Notes: generated by a model not told the origin, from the sequence alone. Counted from the first letter of the stretch, positions 48,401 through 61,182 are shown. The stretch is 64,000 nucleotides of DNA from Emmonsiellopsis sp. PD_33 (GCA_032988165.1 JANTQF010000077.1:62001-126000), one strand, 5' to 3'. Program-made: numbers and translations.

Positions 48401-50990
48401 TTAAAATTTACTTCAGTGAAGATTTCTAATCTTTATTATTTTATCATCATCTTCTCTTTAAATTATCTGAAATTATATTATCTTTAGGCTCATCATCTTC
48501 AGCACCTTATAATATATTAATATTAGTACCTTCATCCTCTATATCACTAATTGCATCTATCTCACTCAAGATTAAATCATTATTCTCCCTATCTTCATTA
48601 AATTTATTATCTATCATCTTACTCTCTTCAGTTAACTTACTCTTCTTCTTACTTAGAGTGACCTAATCCAAGCACATCTTCAGCATCAGAGTTCATAAGG
48701 TTGATGGCTTAAGATAACTATAATAGTAATAACAGATATTATGAGCTGCATTGAAAAGCTATTCTACACTAATAGTTGAACTAGGTACTGAAAGATAGTC
48801 TCAGACTATTTATACTAGAATAAAATACTACAAATGATATTCCTTTCAGTACAGTAAGTAATTATATTCCTTACTTAGCCTTATATTAATATTTAGTACA
48901 TCATATGAATATAAATAGATACCCCATGCATGAGAGTAGCAAACTAATTTTGATTCAGGTACTTCTTTATCTCATTCCTCTCACTAGCTCTAGTCAAGGC
49001 AGTACTATTAGACATATTACTGAAGATTAAGTTAAAAAGATTATTTAATTACCTCATTCATTACTTAGGCTGCTATTATGATGTGTCTTCACCAGACAAT
49101 TTAGACACATATTTATTATATACTTCTTGAAAATAGTTTCAGTATTTCTCTCACTATTCATAGTCATTATCATCTCAACTTTCTTGACTGAAGAACTTTA
49201 ATTTCTAATTTGAAGATAAAATTATTATAATAGCATAGAGATACCTATGCTCCTTTTTCATGTCTGTGTAGTATTTAACCAACTTCTCATGGCATTTATA
49301 TAAGATATCATACATTAAGTACTTCCAGTGCAAACACTTTCTCTCCAATACCACTTTATAATGGTTAATATGATTGAATAGGTTCTCATACAGCTGAAGT
49401 ATCATAAAGAGGATCAGAATCATTACTATAGAAAGTACAGCTATATATTTAGTAAAAGGTTTTGTGAGCTTAATTAAATACTCAACTGACTACTACTCAT
49501 TCCTGTCTAGCCTAAATTCAGCTTGCTAATTGATATCTCCAACATACCTATTTATATAAACCCTGAGTCTAAGCACACAACATAGCATATAGAAAGTTGA
49601 ATTCCATCAAGTGGCTACATCTATTACTAGTAATTTTAGCACTTCACCTGTCCCATCCATACTAGACTGTTGGATATCTCAAAATGCTTGTTTGCACTGT
49701 GAACTCATATTAATATATCTAGTTAATAGATAGATCTAGTGAAACAGAGTTAACAGCAATCATTTAGCATTATTATTCATAGACAATAAAAATGTAGCAG
49801 GAAATCACATTATCTACAGACAACATCTTAAAGTAACAGCAAGTTTATCTTTGCCAGTGTCTGAAGGATACTCTACATTCATGTGAGATTAGGCAACATA
49901 AAATCATCTTAATTTCAAGTTATTCTATTATTTTCCAGATCAACCTTCATTGAGTCCAGGAGTTCCTTCACAACCAGCTGAATTACATGAGTCAGGTATG
50001 AAATTTTAACACATTACTTAATGTATGTTGATGAATTCAGTATTTATATTGCTATATTTAAACTTGTAATAAATATTATATTATTACTCATATTATCTAT
50101 TATCATATCAAATATTTACTTCTTAATATCATACATCTTTATAATATTTATTGCAATATCAGATAGCTTCCTCCTACTATGCTCAGTTTTAATATGTTTA
50201 AATCCCAGTATGAGTTTCTAAAACTTTCAATCACAGTTAATAAAGTACACTACCACTACTATAAATGCATCATTGAATGAGCTGATCCAGCCATTAAGAG
50301 CAAGAAAGATATAATCCTCAGTAAATATATAATTAAGAATCTGTTGGAAGCCCTCTTTCATAAGCTTATCAGTAATCTTTAGAATATACAATGTACTAGA
50401 TATAGTCATACTGGGTCACAACATTCAGATTATTTGGTGAAAGTAAAAGTTGTCCACAAAATAAAAGGGTAATCATATAGAGACTAAAACCTCTATTAGA
50501 GTTTATCAGAATTTCTCCTTAATGAATTTAATATCATCTATGCTACTATTCTCAATCATATTAATCTTATATAGTTAGCTGAAGCCCTGAAACTCCTACT
50601 ACAACCTTGAAAATAAAAAGAATGCTTATTATTATTTATTGTAATATTCTTCTTTATGATGTCATTAAATCAACATTCTCCATACCTTGGAACCTTGCCC
50701 ACCTCTAATAGTATTAGCTCTTTTTAATATGATTATTCATCATTATCATTATCCCACTCTTTAGTAATGAGTGGGTAAAATATTTATCATAGTATTTACA
50801 CAACATTATAGGTTTCCCATCTATTGTTATAACACCCTCTCAGAAGAACTACCACACTTTTACCATACATCACATGGAATCCCAGGTGAAGAGCTTTAAA
50901 CCTCTAGAGTATTCAGCCTATTTTGTTGATCTCCATTATCATTCAAAAACCTTAAGATTTGAATGTTTTGCCTCTGAATAAATTATAAAC
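48400..50990 (-). mobile_element. hAT-superfamily transposase relic with BED zinc finger
   Basis: Minus-strand readings show, from high to low coordinate: a BED-finger-like block (MLCKYYDKYF then MMNNHI, near 50.8 kb, second Cys lost); LNGWISSFNDAF (50.30 kb), the hAT DGWxS region; LGFKHIKTEHS and LSDIAINIIKMY (50.15 kb); THVIQLVVKELLDS (49.99 kb), the cFAHxxxL region; VIDVAT-stop-WNSTFYML (49.61 kb); and VKYYTDMKKEHRYLYAIII (49.25 kb). That order is the hAT transposase. Stops are frequent and the frame changes at least twice (between 50.9 and 50.4 kb and between 49.99 and 49.62 kb), through introns or indels. The C-terminal dimerisation region is heavily decayed. Confidence 0.75.
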
Positions 50991-53390
50991 TAATTGTCAC
51001 AATTAATTTATTTCAGTAAAGAAGAAATAGATGCATTAATTCATAATGATGTTGATAGATTAATATCACTCAAGTCATTAATAGAGAGTTATAATTATGA
51101 GGAAAAGGTGGAATCAAAGTTTTGACTCATTTTTCTATAATTATAATAAAAAGGTGCAAGAAGTAGATACTGGACTTAGAAAATAATGAGGAATAAATAA
51201 CCTTTAATATCAAAATTTTTCCAAGATGATAATAAAAAAAATGAGATAATTCTAGGGGAAGTTCCAGACTCTCTAAATCTTTCTAGATAGTCATTCAAAA
51301 AATTCTTTTCATTAGTATGGTAAGCTAATACCCACCCTTTATAAATGCATTTGAATTATTAGATATATAATCATATCCTGATCCACATCATCAACTGTAA
51401 TTATAGTTAGTATCTACCAAAGAATTGTCAGAGAATGAGTACTTTTAATACTTATAAAGACTACACTTTGTACTTTTACCTCTGAAATAGTAATTTCTAC
51501 ATGCTCTACTACTAGCAGATATGTCATTCAGTAAATCACACAGCACAAGATAATCTTTGAATAGCTCAGATCCTTTAGCACACTGAATGCATGAGTACTA
51601 TGAGGTAAGCCCTCAAGTCTAAATAATCACTACATCTCAGGTCAGTTCTCAATATGAATTAATAAATTGTAGTATATCTTCAACCTAGTATAATAAGTAT
51701 GAAATTAGATATTTACTAAGGCTCTCTACTGCATCTATATTTAGTTGCATATAAAAAGATCAGTTAACAATTAAATCCTTTAAAGTTGAATCTTTACATG
51801 ACACTCATTTAAGTATCTTAATAATAGATGGGACTCAGACTCTTGCAATTTTCTAGTATCAGTAGAGATCATCAAAGTATAACACATTATATATAGTACT
51901 TACATGGAATTATATCATTTATAACTTAAAGCCTCTAGCTAAAGACATCATATAATATAATATTATGAATCTGATTGTAGTTAATCTATTCTCCTACATT
52001 TAGAGCCTTTCTTTAACATCAGGGTGATCATCTATAAGGATACTAAATGTAGTCTATATAGTCATTAAATCTCTCAACTAAATCAGCTAATACAGCACTC
52101 TCCTGGAAGCAAGATGAACTAAAAGGAATTAGCCTGAGCTAATATGAATTGAAAAGCTCAAGTAGAGTGGGTGTGTGGGATTTAGCATCTTAATTAGCTT
52201 GCTGTACATTAATTTATCACATCAGAGTCTGAAGCCTTTATACTATAGTTACTGAAGGTGAATTTAAACTTTAACATCTCATTGGAAAAGAAGATTAGTT
52301 GCTTTTGAGCTGACAAGGTCTACAGCAGGTGAAGAGAAATAATAATGATGTGGTAATAATTAAAGGTAAGTTTGAGAATTAAACAACTAGTTATCTTTAT
52401 GGTAAACTTATATAATGAAGCTGATAATCTCAGCTAACTAGCTAATACAACCTTCTTTACTAATCAAATTAACAACTATTAATATCTGCTAGAGAGTAAG
52501 TTATGTAATAGCTATATAAGATGATAAATCAATCACTTCACAATTAGAAGGAATAGGTTTTTAGCAAGTATATTATTATCTACAGACAACTGGGTCAGTA
52601 GTCAGCTAAATGTTGTTTAAGGACAATAAATACTATAATAAGCACTTACAGTGAATAATGAAAGGTCTTAACTCATTATATATCTACCTGGAGATTCACA
52701 TCTGCTGAAAGATCAAAAGGGAGGCCAAGATGAAATCATCAATCTATATGAAGTATTTATATTCAGAGGGAGCAATGATCTTAACCTTTATCAATAAGAA
52801 AGTAAGGGTAGTAATCTTCTTCTGCATATAATTGGAGATACTAAAATACATGGTAGTACTATTAGACTAGTAGTTATCAGCAACATCTTAACATAAAGAA
52901 AAGAGAAATACATATCATAACAATGTTGCTGTAAAGATTCTTTTAGACATCAATATCACACTTCATGATAGCATTGTAGGTGATGGTATGGATACCACTA
53001 CTGTTAAGACCCAGTACACTAGGCTGGAAGAGAGCCTCAGGGGCACAGAACCACTCATTACTATTAATGATGAAGTGCCTGCCATACTGATCATGTAGGT
53101 TTCAGTTGTAGGATAACATTAATTATTAGATCATCATGAAAGCAGTTGATAAGTCTTGAAGGAACAGAATTTTTAACAAGTACATTATTATTATTCACAG
53201 ATAAGATTGACACTGACTCAGCTGATTTCTTTATCTAAGGATAATAAAGATGTATGGTAATAATATTAATAAAACCTAGATTTTCAATAAAAAGATAATA
53301 GCTGGAGTCATACTTGGGCAAAGGAAATTAAAATCAAACATGCTCATTAGACTATTATGGAATCTCCAGTAAAGATATTATCTAAGTTAT
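50991..53390. other. Unassigned AT-rich segment
   Basis: About 2.4 kb. The first part (51.0-52.1 kb) may hold the 5' side of the hAT element. No other relic assigned. Two copies of a dispersed 14-bp palindrome-like motif lie at 52,576 and 53,191. Confidence 0.4.
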
Positions 53391-53394
53391 AGCT

Positions 53395-53505
53395 ATGTAT
53401 TTATCTTCATTGCAGCTCACAGACAGATTGAGAACATCAGAACTAATAAAGATGATGAAAAAGATGATCAAAATAACAGTTCATCTTATAATTAATAATC
53501 TCAGG
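53395..53505 (-). mobile_element. Small Helitron-family fragment, inverted
   Basis: Shares AACTAATAAAGAT, GATCAAAATAACAGTT and CATCTTATA blocks with 26,620-26,700, which are part of the inverted Helitron fragment. It is too short for more detail. Confidence 0.5.
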
Positions 53506-53569
53506 CAAGACTGACTGGGTAGCTTTGTTGTTTATAGATAAATATAAACCATATTATTCTAAATGCAGG

Positions 53570-53985
53570 TAAGACTGCAACTAAAAAAAAAAAAATCCCC
53601 ACTGAATTTAAACCCTAGAGTTTATTCCCTGGAACTCCATAAAGGGAGTCATTAAGTTCCAAGGGAAGAAACCACTAGATCACTAAATTCAGAGAAGAAC
53701 TGAAGTAATATCAACAAAACCATACTTAGTAGATAGCTAATAAGAACTAAAAATCATATAACTACCACATGCAGTAATATTGTAACTAAAGAAAAAAAAA
53801 AGTCCCTACTGAATTCAAACCCTAGAGTTTATTCCATGAAATTCCACAAAGAGAATTGTAGAATGCCAAGGAAGAAATCATTAGACCACTGAATTTAAAG
53901 AAGAATTGCAGTAATATCAATAAAATTATACTTAGTAGACAGCTAATAAGAACTAAAAACCACATAACTGCTAATAATCACCTTA
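53570..53985. repeat. ~206-bp tandem duplication
   Basis: Two adjacent units, each starting with an A-run and then CCCTAGAGTTTATTCC, followed by CTAATAAGAACTAAAAA near the end. The copies differ mostly by C/T and G/A changes. Confidence 0.9.
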
Positions 53986-54362
53986 GAACACCCTGATAGG
54001 GTAAGTCATGAGGATATAACTAGTAGAGGATAATAGATTTTAAAATAATATTATAGGTATAATATGAGGTTTTACTCTATTATGATAGAGTAAAAGCTTT
54101 ATTCTCTTAATTGCTGATCCAGGGTGAGTTAGGCATGTTGATCTGAGTATAGATATATATATATATTTTTTATATTTTACTTTATATATATATATTTTCT
54201 TCATCATAATCATTATAAACATCAATTTATTAACAATGAAAATAATAATACTTGCATTAGAAAGCCCTGCATTCAGGCTATAAATTGATATCACTCTTAT
54301 CTTTATTGAATGATGAACTGTTATATTAATATACTAGATAAAATATGAAGTATCTTCTCAAC

Positions 54363-54490
54363 TAGTGATAAGAATATTTTAGTGTCTCTCTTTTATCATT
54401 TAGGTTTGACTAACTGGTGACCTCATGTGGAAATATTCAAGGCTTTTCATTGATGGCAGAAAAAGGACACTAAAATATACTCACTATCAG
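54363..54490. mobile_element. Short inverted-repeat element (MITE-like), copy 2
   Basis: About 128 bp with a perfect 12-bp inverted repeat: TATTTTAGTGTC at 54,375-54,386 and GACACTAAAATA at 54,466-54,477, plus partly matching outer bases. Related to the element at 24,168-24,280. Confidence 0.65.
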
Positions 54491-55468
54491 TTAAGGAGAT
54501 AAGCACTGAAAGCAGCATGAGACTGATAGAGTAGCTTTATTATCTATAAATAAAGATAAATCAGACTATTCTAAATGCAGTAAGAATGCAACTGAAGCTT
54601 ATTATCTCTAAATGAAGAATATAAAGCTTCTCAGTAAATTAATCCTATTAGATCTAGCTATATTCCTTATTCATATTATTATACTAGATTGAGTTAGACT
54701 GAGTTTTAAGAATTAAAGATCTCTCTCTTCCTCTTCTTACTCTTACACTCTATAATATTCTCACTGTTAAGTTACTAATATCTACACACTCATCTCTAAT
54801 AGGTAAGTCTTTATATTTATACTAGTTGATATGCTATCCCCTTTCTAACAGCCCTGTTACATTTAATACCCTCTCTCACTTTACTGCCAGGGAACTAGGC
54901 TAGTTGTAGCACAACTTGGCAAAATAAACTTTATATAGGCTAGTTTTAGCTGCATGGCAAACTCACTTCACCATGCCTATTAGTTATGAACAGTGGATTC
55001 CATGGGATTATATGAGTAAAGAGAGCAAGCAGCCTTTCCTGATCTCTCAGTTTCTCATGTATTTTAGCTGGTAAATGAAGTTATTAATGAAATTATCTAT
55101 CTAGTGTCTCTCACTACATTCTTAAATTCTCTACAACATTTTTTACTCTACCCTTCAGATAAGCACTCAACTCTGAACTGAGAGCAAATTTTTATTGAAT
55201 ATAGATAATAACTCTAATCCTAGAATTCTTTATAATCTCAATAAACTGCAGGGATCAGATATATAGAGACACTGATATTATCATTAAGATAGTATTTTTA
55301 CTGCATTTATTATCTACAGATAACATTTTATACTGGACATTTCTATATTATTATCCACAGACAATTACATTTTTAACACAGTTATTATTCATAGATAATA
55401 ACCTCTCTTGACAAACTGCCTCTTAAAATAAACATCAACTAACTATTTTAAATACTAGTCTTAAACAA
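54491..55468. other. Unassigned AT-rich segment upstream of the SNF2 relic
   Basis: No gene or element assigned. It contains three copies of the dispersed motif TTATC-ACAGA-AA within 90 bp (55,310-55,398). Confidence 0.4.
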
Positions 55469-58400
55469 TGGATCCTCTAAAGTCTCCTAACACAGATCTG
55501 AAGCCTCCTAATATAAGTTAGTCATTCTTACCTCTTAAAGGAGTCAACATCTAATAAGCCTCTATTTCAGCATCTAAAATGATAATAACTCAGAAGGCAT
55601 CCATTACACAGCTTAGTAGAAATGCAGGCAAAAGAGCATCAAAAAAGAAGAAAGCTAAGATAATAATCACTACTAAAGATATTAAGCAGGCTTATGGGCT
55701 ATAATTCTCTTCTGAAAGGGATTTACTGCTTCAAGTTCAGACTTAAACATACTGAATTTTACAGGGATTAAGGACTTATGACTAGTTACTTGAAGAACTA
55801 TTCTAATATAAATATCCTTTATTTACTCTTCATAAAAAATCAATTATTATTTGAGGAGTACATTGCACTGCATGGGAATGACTGAATAACTCTATCAGGA
55901 TTAATAAAATAAGGGGCAAAAAATCTCATAATACTATCTCTACTAAAGTTTTTCAAGTCAGTTCACATGATATCAGGTGTTATACAGATCTTAGTCTCCT
56001 CAACAATGAAAATCAATCAGTAGGTAATTTAGAACTTATTTAATATTACTAAAACAAACATTATAGAATACTATACATTTCTGATAACCATTAATATCTA
56101 TCTTCATGTGCTCAACTAGAATAAAGATCAGTTCTTCCATCACTATGTGCTAGATATCAAAGCTGAGATTATATTACTAAACTTGGAGGATTTTCATAGG
56201 ATCTATACACTTTTGCATTATTAGATTCATATTCATATAGAATAAAAGTAAAATAAGTAACTAGTAACATCAAATAAAATACAAGTTCAAAATAACACAG
56301 CCAAGCTAGTAATATATGTTAATGAGCTCCTCCCCAAGGAATAGAACAACTTCATGTAAGGACCCATCAAGGCTCTAAATAATGCAAATGATCTTAGTTT
56401 TAACTGGGATTTACCCTCTAATAATAAAGAGAGGGTTGATGATGCAACTGACCCTTTTGAGGTAATTAACTTGTTATCTAAGAATAATAAGTCTAAGGAG
56501 AATGCACTCAAAATGAACCCACAAGTAAAACTTGCACTAATAACATACCACTAAAAGCATGAGCTATATATATATACAATCAAGCACATAATGACTAAGA
56601 AAGATCATTGGACAGAAGGCTCATTACCTCTATAAAATTTAGATCAGAAAGTATCAAACATCATTGAGACTATAATGAATAGCATAATAAATGAGGAGGT
56701 AGTTAAAATACTATATGCACATAATAAAGTTAACTATATAATAACAAGAGAGCTATCTCATACCTGCTGCAACATACCCATAGTTACCAATACATTAATG
56801 ATGTTAAGTATGGAGAAAGATTAAGTGTTAACTCTAAATATACTATAGTCTGTAAAGCTGCATCCTCATCAGGTTAATGGTGTAGCAGTGATGTTTAAGA
56901 TGAAAAGTAAAAGTTTTTAAAAGATTTAAAATGATAAGTTAGCTTTATACACTAAGATCCTAGTAGACATTATAAGTCTTAAAAAGATGTTAATCATATT
57001 ATCTTTCATTTTGAAGGTATGAGATGTTGGTGTTCTGAATGGTAAAGAGTTAATTAAGTTAATTATTATAATGATCCCATTAGTTACTACTCAATCATAA
57101 TGGAGTAATTATAGTAGATTTTTTCTACATTTATTATCTTTATAATTTGTAGGATCATTTTACTATAGAAACAATCCAGTATTCTCTTCACATTGCATCT
57201 TAGAGGTAGTAATAATAGAGGCACTAATACATTCAGAGAAGTTCTTTCTCTACAAGTACAAAACCACCAACTCTAGTCAGACAGTGTTTGTCATATCACA
57301 TTTTATATTCTAGAAGTATTTCATTAAGATTAAGATGATAAAGGAGCAAGACATTGCAATAGATAATGATGAATTAAATACTCTTCCTATAAATTTATAT
57401 TTGAAATAAAAGAAAACACACAAGAAATGAAAGATTATTAATAATAAGTCTTTATTATTTATAGATAATAAGTCATTAACACCCAACTCTTCATTCATAA
57501 ATAATAAGGACTCTTACCTCACTACTCCTGAAACTAAAGATCTATTGTTAATTGAAGAGATAATTGCATATAATAAATATATTACTACATATCATTTGAA
57601 ATTCCCAGATTATATGTATAGAGTGGTTATTGATGAGGGGCATTATCTTCATCATTCATTCTCTAGGATTTCACACACAGTGAAGCTACTTGAGTCAGAC
57701 TTTCTCTAGGTGATGTCAGCTACCTCACTGTTAAATAAGACTCATAATTTCTATGGCTATATACATTTATTTTATCTAACTAACCTTCAGATATATTATT
57801 TAAATCTTAAGAAGTTTTTTAAGTATCTAACTATCAATAAGTTTCAATTAGCATCATCAGAGGAAGAGAAATTAGAACTCTTTAATCCACTTTACATATA
57901 GTGACTTTTAACTAATAGTCACATGGAATTTAACACTGCAGCTATTGTTATTCTGAAGCTTTTGAAAATAACACTAATTCAAAGATTACAATAAATTATA
58001 ATTAATAGTCAGCAGATTGGAGAGATCATTCCCTCAAAACATATTAATACTATGATACTCTAAATGAGCTTATAGAAGCAACTTGAGTATTATGCATTCC
58101 ACCTTAAGTATACAAAACAATTATTAACACTAGATACACTTAATAATGATACTAACTCTACTATTCAAAATAGTATAAGAGTATGTGCTTTGCAAGTTAC
58201 ATCACTGTTTCCAAAAATCTCAGAGTTTCACAAACATGTGGGGTTGAAGAAGATGAGAATAGCTACTCTCAAAAACTTAGCTTTTTAGCTGAATTTTAGG
58301 CTATCATTCTTTCTGTATTATTATTATTTAGCTGATGCCTACCATCATGTCATTTCATTAACTCATTTTAATAGGCATATAGAGTTGATGCACATGTCTC

Positions 58401-59707
58401 CTATCACTCATTATTTAATAAAAGTATTATATGAAATGTGTGAGATTAGCAAGGAAAAGATAGTATTATTCACCCATAAACTAAACACCACATGGCTAGC
58501 ATCTATAGTGTGCTTCAATTTTGGCATGAAGATGACATGATTAAGGGGGAGCATGATATAGAAGAAATGAAATATAATCATTAATAATTTTAATAATGAG
58601 AAGTTAGAGAGGATCAAAGTGTTGATCACAACTAATCACATGGGGAGATTTAGTGCTAATCTGCAGCTAGGCAGGTATCAGGTAATGATTTTAATCAAAT
58701 TATTACATAATTTAAATACAATGTTCCAGACTATGACATGTATATATTATCTGAGTTAGAAAAGAAATATTTATATATAGATACTAACTGTTAATCATAC
58801 ATTTTAATGATATTAGTATGCAAATTTTACAAGGAAAGTAATCTCTAATATCTCTACATAGTTAGATGATCAGGTAGGCTAAGTGAATAGATTAGTAGAG
58901 AAAGCTATTAATTGTTTAAATATCCTCATGAGGTGAGGGGAAGACCAGTTAGAATAAGAAGACCTAGCTGCTTTAAATCTTGAGATGTCTAATTTATTAA
59001 TGCAGGGGAAAGAGCTTTACAAGAAAATTAGTAGGATATTAGTATTACTTACATCAGAGAACACTCCCAAGAAGACTTAGAAATCACAGTGCAGGTAAAA
59101 TGTTATCCACAGACAACAACCTTGTGAGTCTGAGAGTGCTGTAATAGTAATGATTATTCAGAGATAACCTTCTAATAAGAATATGAAAAATGTTGTGGAG
59201 AATGAGATGGAGACTGTGAAGTACAGAGAAAAACTAAAAGATAAAATAGAGAATACTGCATAACTTACATACAATAAGGTTATAATCTATAAACAACAAT
59301 GTAGTGATAAGATGAAGGACATTGCAGGTAATAATATGTAGAATGTGATGTATGAATAATAACTTACATTTAAAATAGAGTATATTGCAAATAGTGTGAT
59401 GGATGATATGATTAGTGGAGGAGATTTAGATACTTAAATCAATGAGAGTATGAAGGGTAGTGAAGTAGGTTTGAATTTAGTGATTAATGAAATAATTAAT
59501 ATCTTACATAATAGTGCTGAGGTTTTTCCAGCAGTTAGGAGGCAGGGGAATGATGAGGATCAAAAGACTAGTGAGAAGTATGAGAGAGAGGAGAATAATG
59601 ATGAGAATGAGAGATCATCTATAAAAAAAGAGAGGAGGAGAAAGAATAGGAAGTCTAAGGCATCATGGAGTATAAAAGGGTATTTTCAGAAGAAAAAAGA
59701 AGATTGA
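55469..59707 (+). pseudogene. SNF2-family helicase relic in one uninterrupted frame
   Basis: From ATG 55,469 (MDPLKSPNTDLKPP) to a TGA at 59,705-59,707 all recognisable blocks fall in the same frame, 1,413 codons. Landmarks: a Lys-rich N-terminus (near 55.63 kb); RVVIDEGHYL (57,620s), the helicase DEGH motif II; LVSAT-type motif III read as VMSATSLLNKT (57,710); EKIVLFTHK (58.45 kb) and NNFNNEKLERIKVLITT (58.6 kb), the C-terminal helicase lobe; LQLGRYQVMIL and MFQTMTCIYYLS (58.72 kb), the decayed MGRVYRLGQ motif VI; and a Lys/Arg/Glu-rich tail (59.45-59.70 kb). Motif I is not readable. Dozens of stops and loss of motif VI Arg show it is dead. It resembles Rad5/Rad16-type or Rad54-like enzymes in motif style only. 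Confidence 0.75.
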
Positions 59708-60640
59708 TTATTAGTATTAGAATTTTTAAATTTTAATATGAATGTTTAATAGGATGGTTACTAATTAGAATATAATAAAAATAATCCCCATGTACTAACT
59801 CAAGTTAACTCAGAATTATTCAGATTGATTTCAGATGTTATTTAATAAATATTCAGCTTGAGAGTTCTCATTGATGACTCAGATTGAGTTGAGTTGAATA
59901 TATATTTAGCTCAGACTCAGCTTGAAAGATTATAGATTTACAAGTAACTCAACTTGAAAGTATATATAATCAACTCAACTCAGACTTGTCTGCACTCTAT
60001 AAGCTATCTCTATATGTATCAGGTTAGATTATAAGGTCTTTAAAGAGGAAAAAGAGATTACACTCTTTAAGTCTACTCTTATCTGACACTAAATCTTTAA
60101 TATCTTCTGGGAATTCAAGCTTAAAGGGTAAGATTTCTATTACCTCCTCTAATGATGATCAGAAGGACTCTGACATTAAGAATACTTCTTCTTCTTTTAA
60201 TAGTAATATTAATGAATTTTCTATAGAGTCTTTAAAGAGGAAGAAATAAATAGTTCTTAGTTATAAAGTTCTATTCTTTAGTTTCTAATCTGATATTTTA
60301 TAAGTTTACTCTATGACATCTCATTCTATGGCAGGTCAGAAGTTTTTTTTAACCTCTAAGGTTATTTTTCATTTAGTTCAGACCTTATACAGGCCTTAAT
60401 ATAGGACTCCAATTGATCATATGACTTTAAATTGCTAAGAGATAGCTTGATGAATAAAAAGACAACATACAGATACATAGCACTGTAAACTAGAACTTAT
60501 TATTTGTAACTCTTGAAGTGAGGAAATCTCTATGACTAGATGAGGAGCTGTACTACTATATATTCAAATGAGTAACTTGAGAATTTAACAACAGATAGAC
60601 AATGAATGTATAATTACCTATTGGATTTAGAATGAAGTCC
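59708..60640. other. Right end of the AT-rich block, with a fold-back sequence
   Basis: At about 59,875-59,990 two arms, GAGTTGAGTTGAATATATA and its near-complement, lie ~60 nt apart and can fold back. A short, stop-poor reading near 60.03-60.25 kb (Lys/Ser-rich) may be a relic exon. Composition returns to normal at ~60,640. Confidence 0.5.
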
Positions 60641-60715
60641 CACACACGTGAAAGTTCGTTTATTCTATATCCTGTTTTCTTCCACCGCAAATCGTCGCAG
60701 TCAACATCAACCACA

Positions 60716-60789
60716 GGTCCCATAGCTCAGTTGGTTAGAGCGTGGTGCTAATAACGCCAAGGTCGCGAGTTCGACCCTCGTTGGGACCA
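60716..60789 (+). tRNA. tRNA-Ile (AAT)
   Basis: 74 nt. The acceptor stem GGTCCCA/TGGGACC pairs perfectly; D-arm GCTC/GAGC; anticodon stem TGGTG/CGCCA with loop CTAATAA, anticodon AAT; T-arm with TTCGACC loop. Discriminator A. No intron. A T-run ~10 bp downstream can end Pol III transcription. Confidence 0.96.
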
Positions 60790-61182
60790 TAATCTCTACA
60801 ATTTTTTTGCCTCATGGAAAGCCAGACCCCACGAGATGGTAGGAAACCCCCATTGCGCCGTCCTTGGGTTTTTTTTGTGGGTGAAAAAAGCTATGGACGT
60901 CAACCTTCCGGGGTTCCAAGGTTAGGTCTATACAGGTCACGTGGTTCTTACTCCTATTCGCCCCCATAGACTTAGCTCTCCGCATCCAAGACTCTACTCT
61001 ATTTTTTTTTAATACTTTTAACTTGCAGCTTCCTTTGACTACAGCTCCCTGTAACTTAATTGGCCTTTACTAAAAATATGAGGCCCCTTGGGACCAGTCA
61101 TCGAAGGGCGGGGGATTTGGCTCTTCCACACATATTTCAAACGGGCTACATACAAAAAGCAAAAAAAGAAGCCAGGAATTGT
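60790..61182. other. Spacer between tRNA genes
   Basis: About 390 bp of normal composition with CpG restored. Only T- and A-runs that fit Pol III terminators are recognised. Confidence 0.5.

Larger units (their letters stand above)
17517..60640. other. AT-rich, CpG-depleted block of decayed transposons (isochore)
   Basis: Composition changes abruptly at ~17,517 and ~60,640. Inside, CpG is almost absent: I noticed one at 27,170-27,171, while TpG and CpA remain common. No undamaged gene is seen. Long relics keep one reading frame for kilobases and are interrupted by TAG, TAA and TGA at places where families have Gln, Trp or Arg. This is the signature of C-to-T mutation of repeats (repeat-induced point mutation or methylation plus deamination), known from ascomycetes. 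Individual relics are listed separately. Confidence 0.9.

Noticed and set aside
48026..59116. Bacterial DnaA-box lookalikes (TTATCCACA)
   Set aside because: Two copies contain the exact DnaA 9-mer, but the window is clearly fungal chromosomal DNA. They belong to the wider 14-bp dispersed motif and have no origin context.
17517..60640. Call of a centromere
   Set aside because: AT-rich, repeat-laden, gene-free DNA could be (peri)centromeric, but dispersed AT-rich blocks of this size are common in such genomes and no centromere-specific array or chromatin evidence is visible. Having ndc80 nearby is coincidence.
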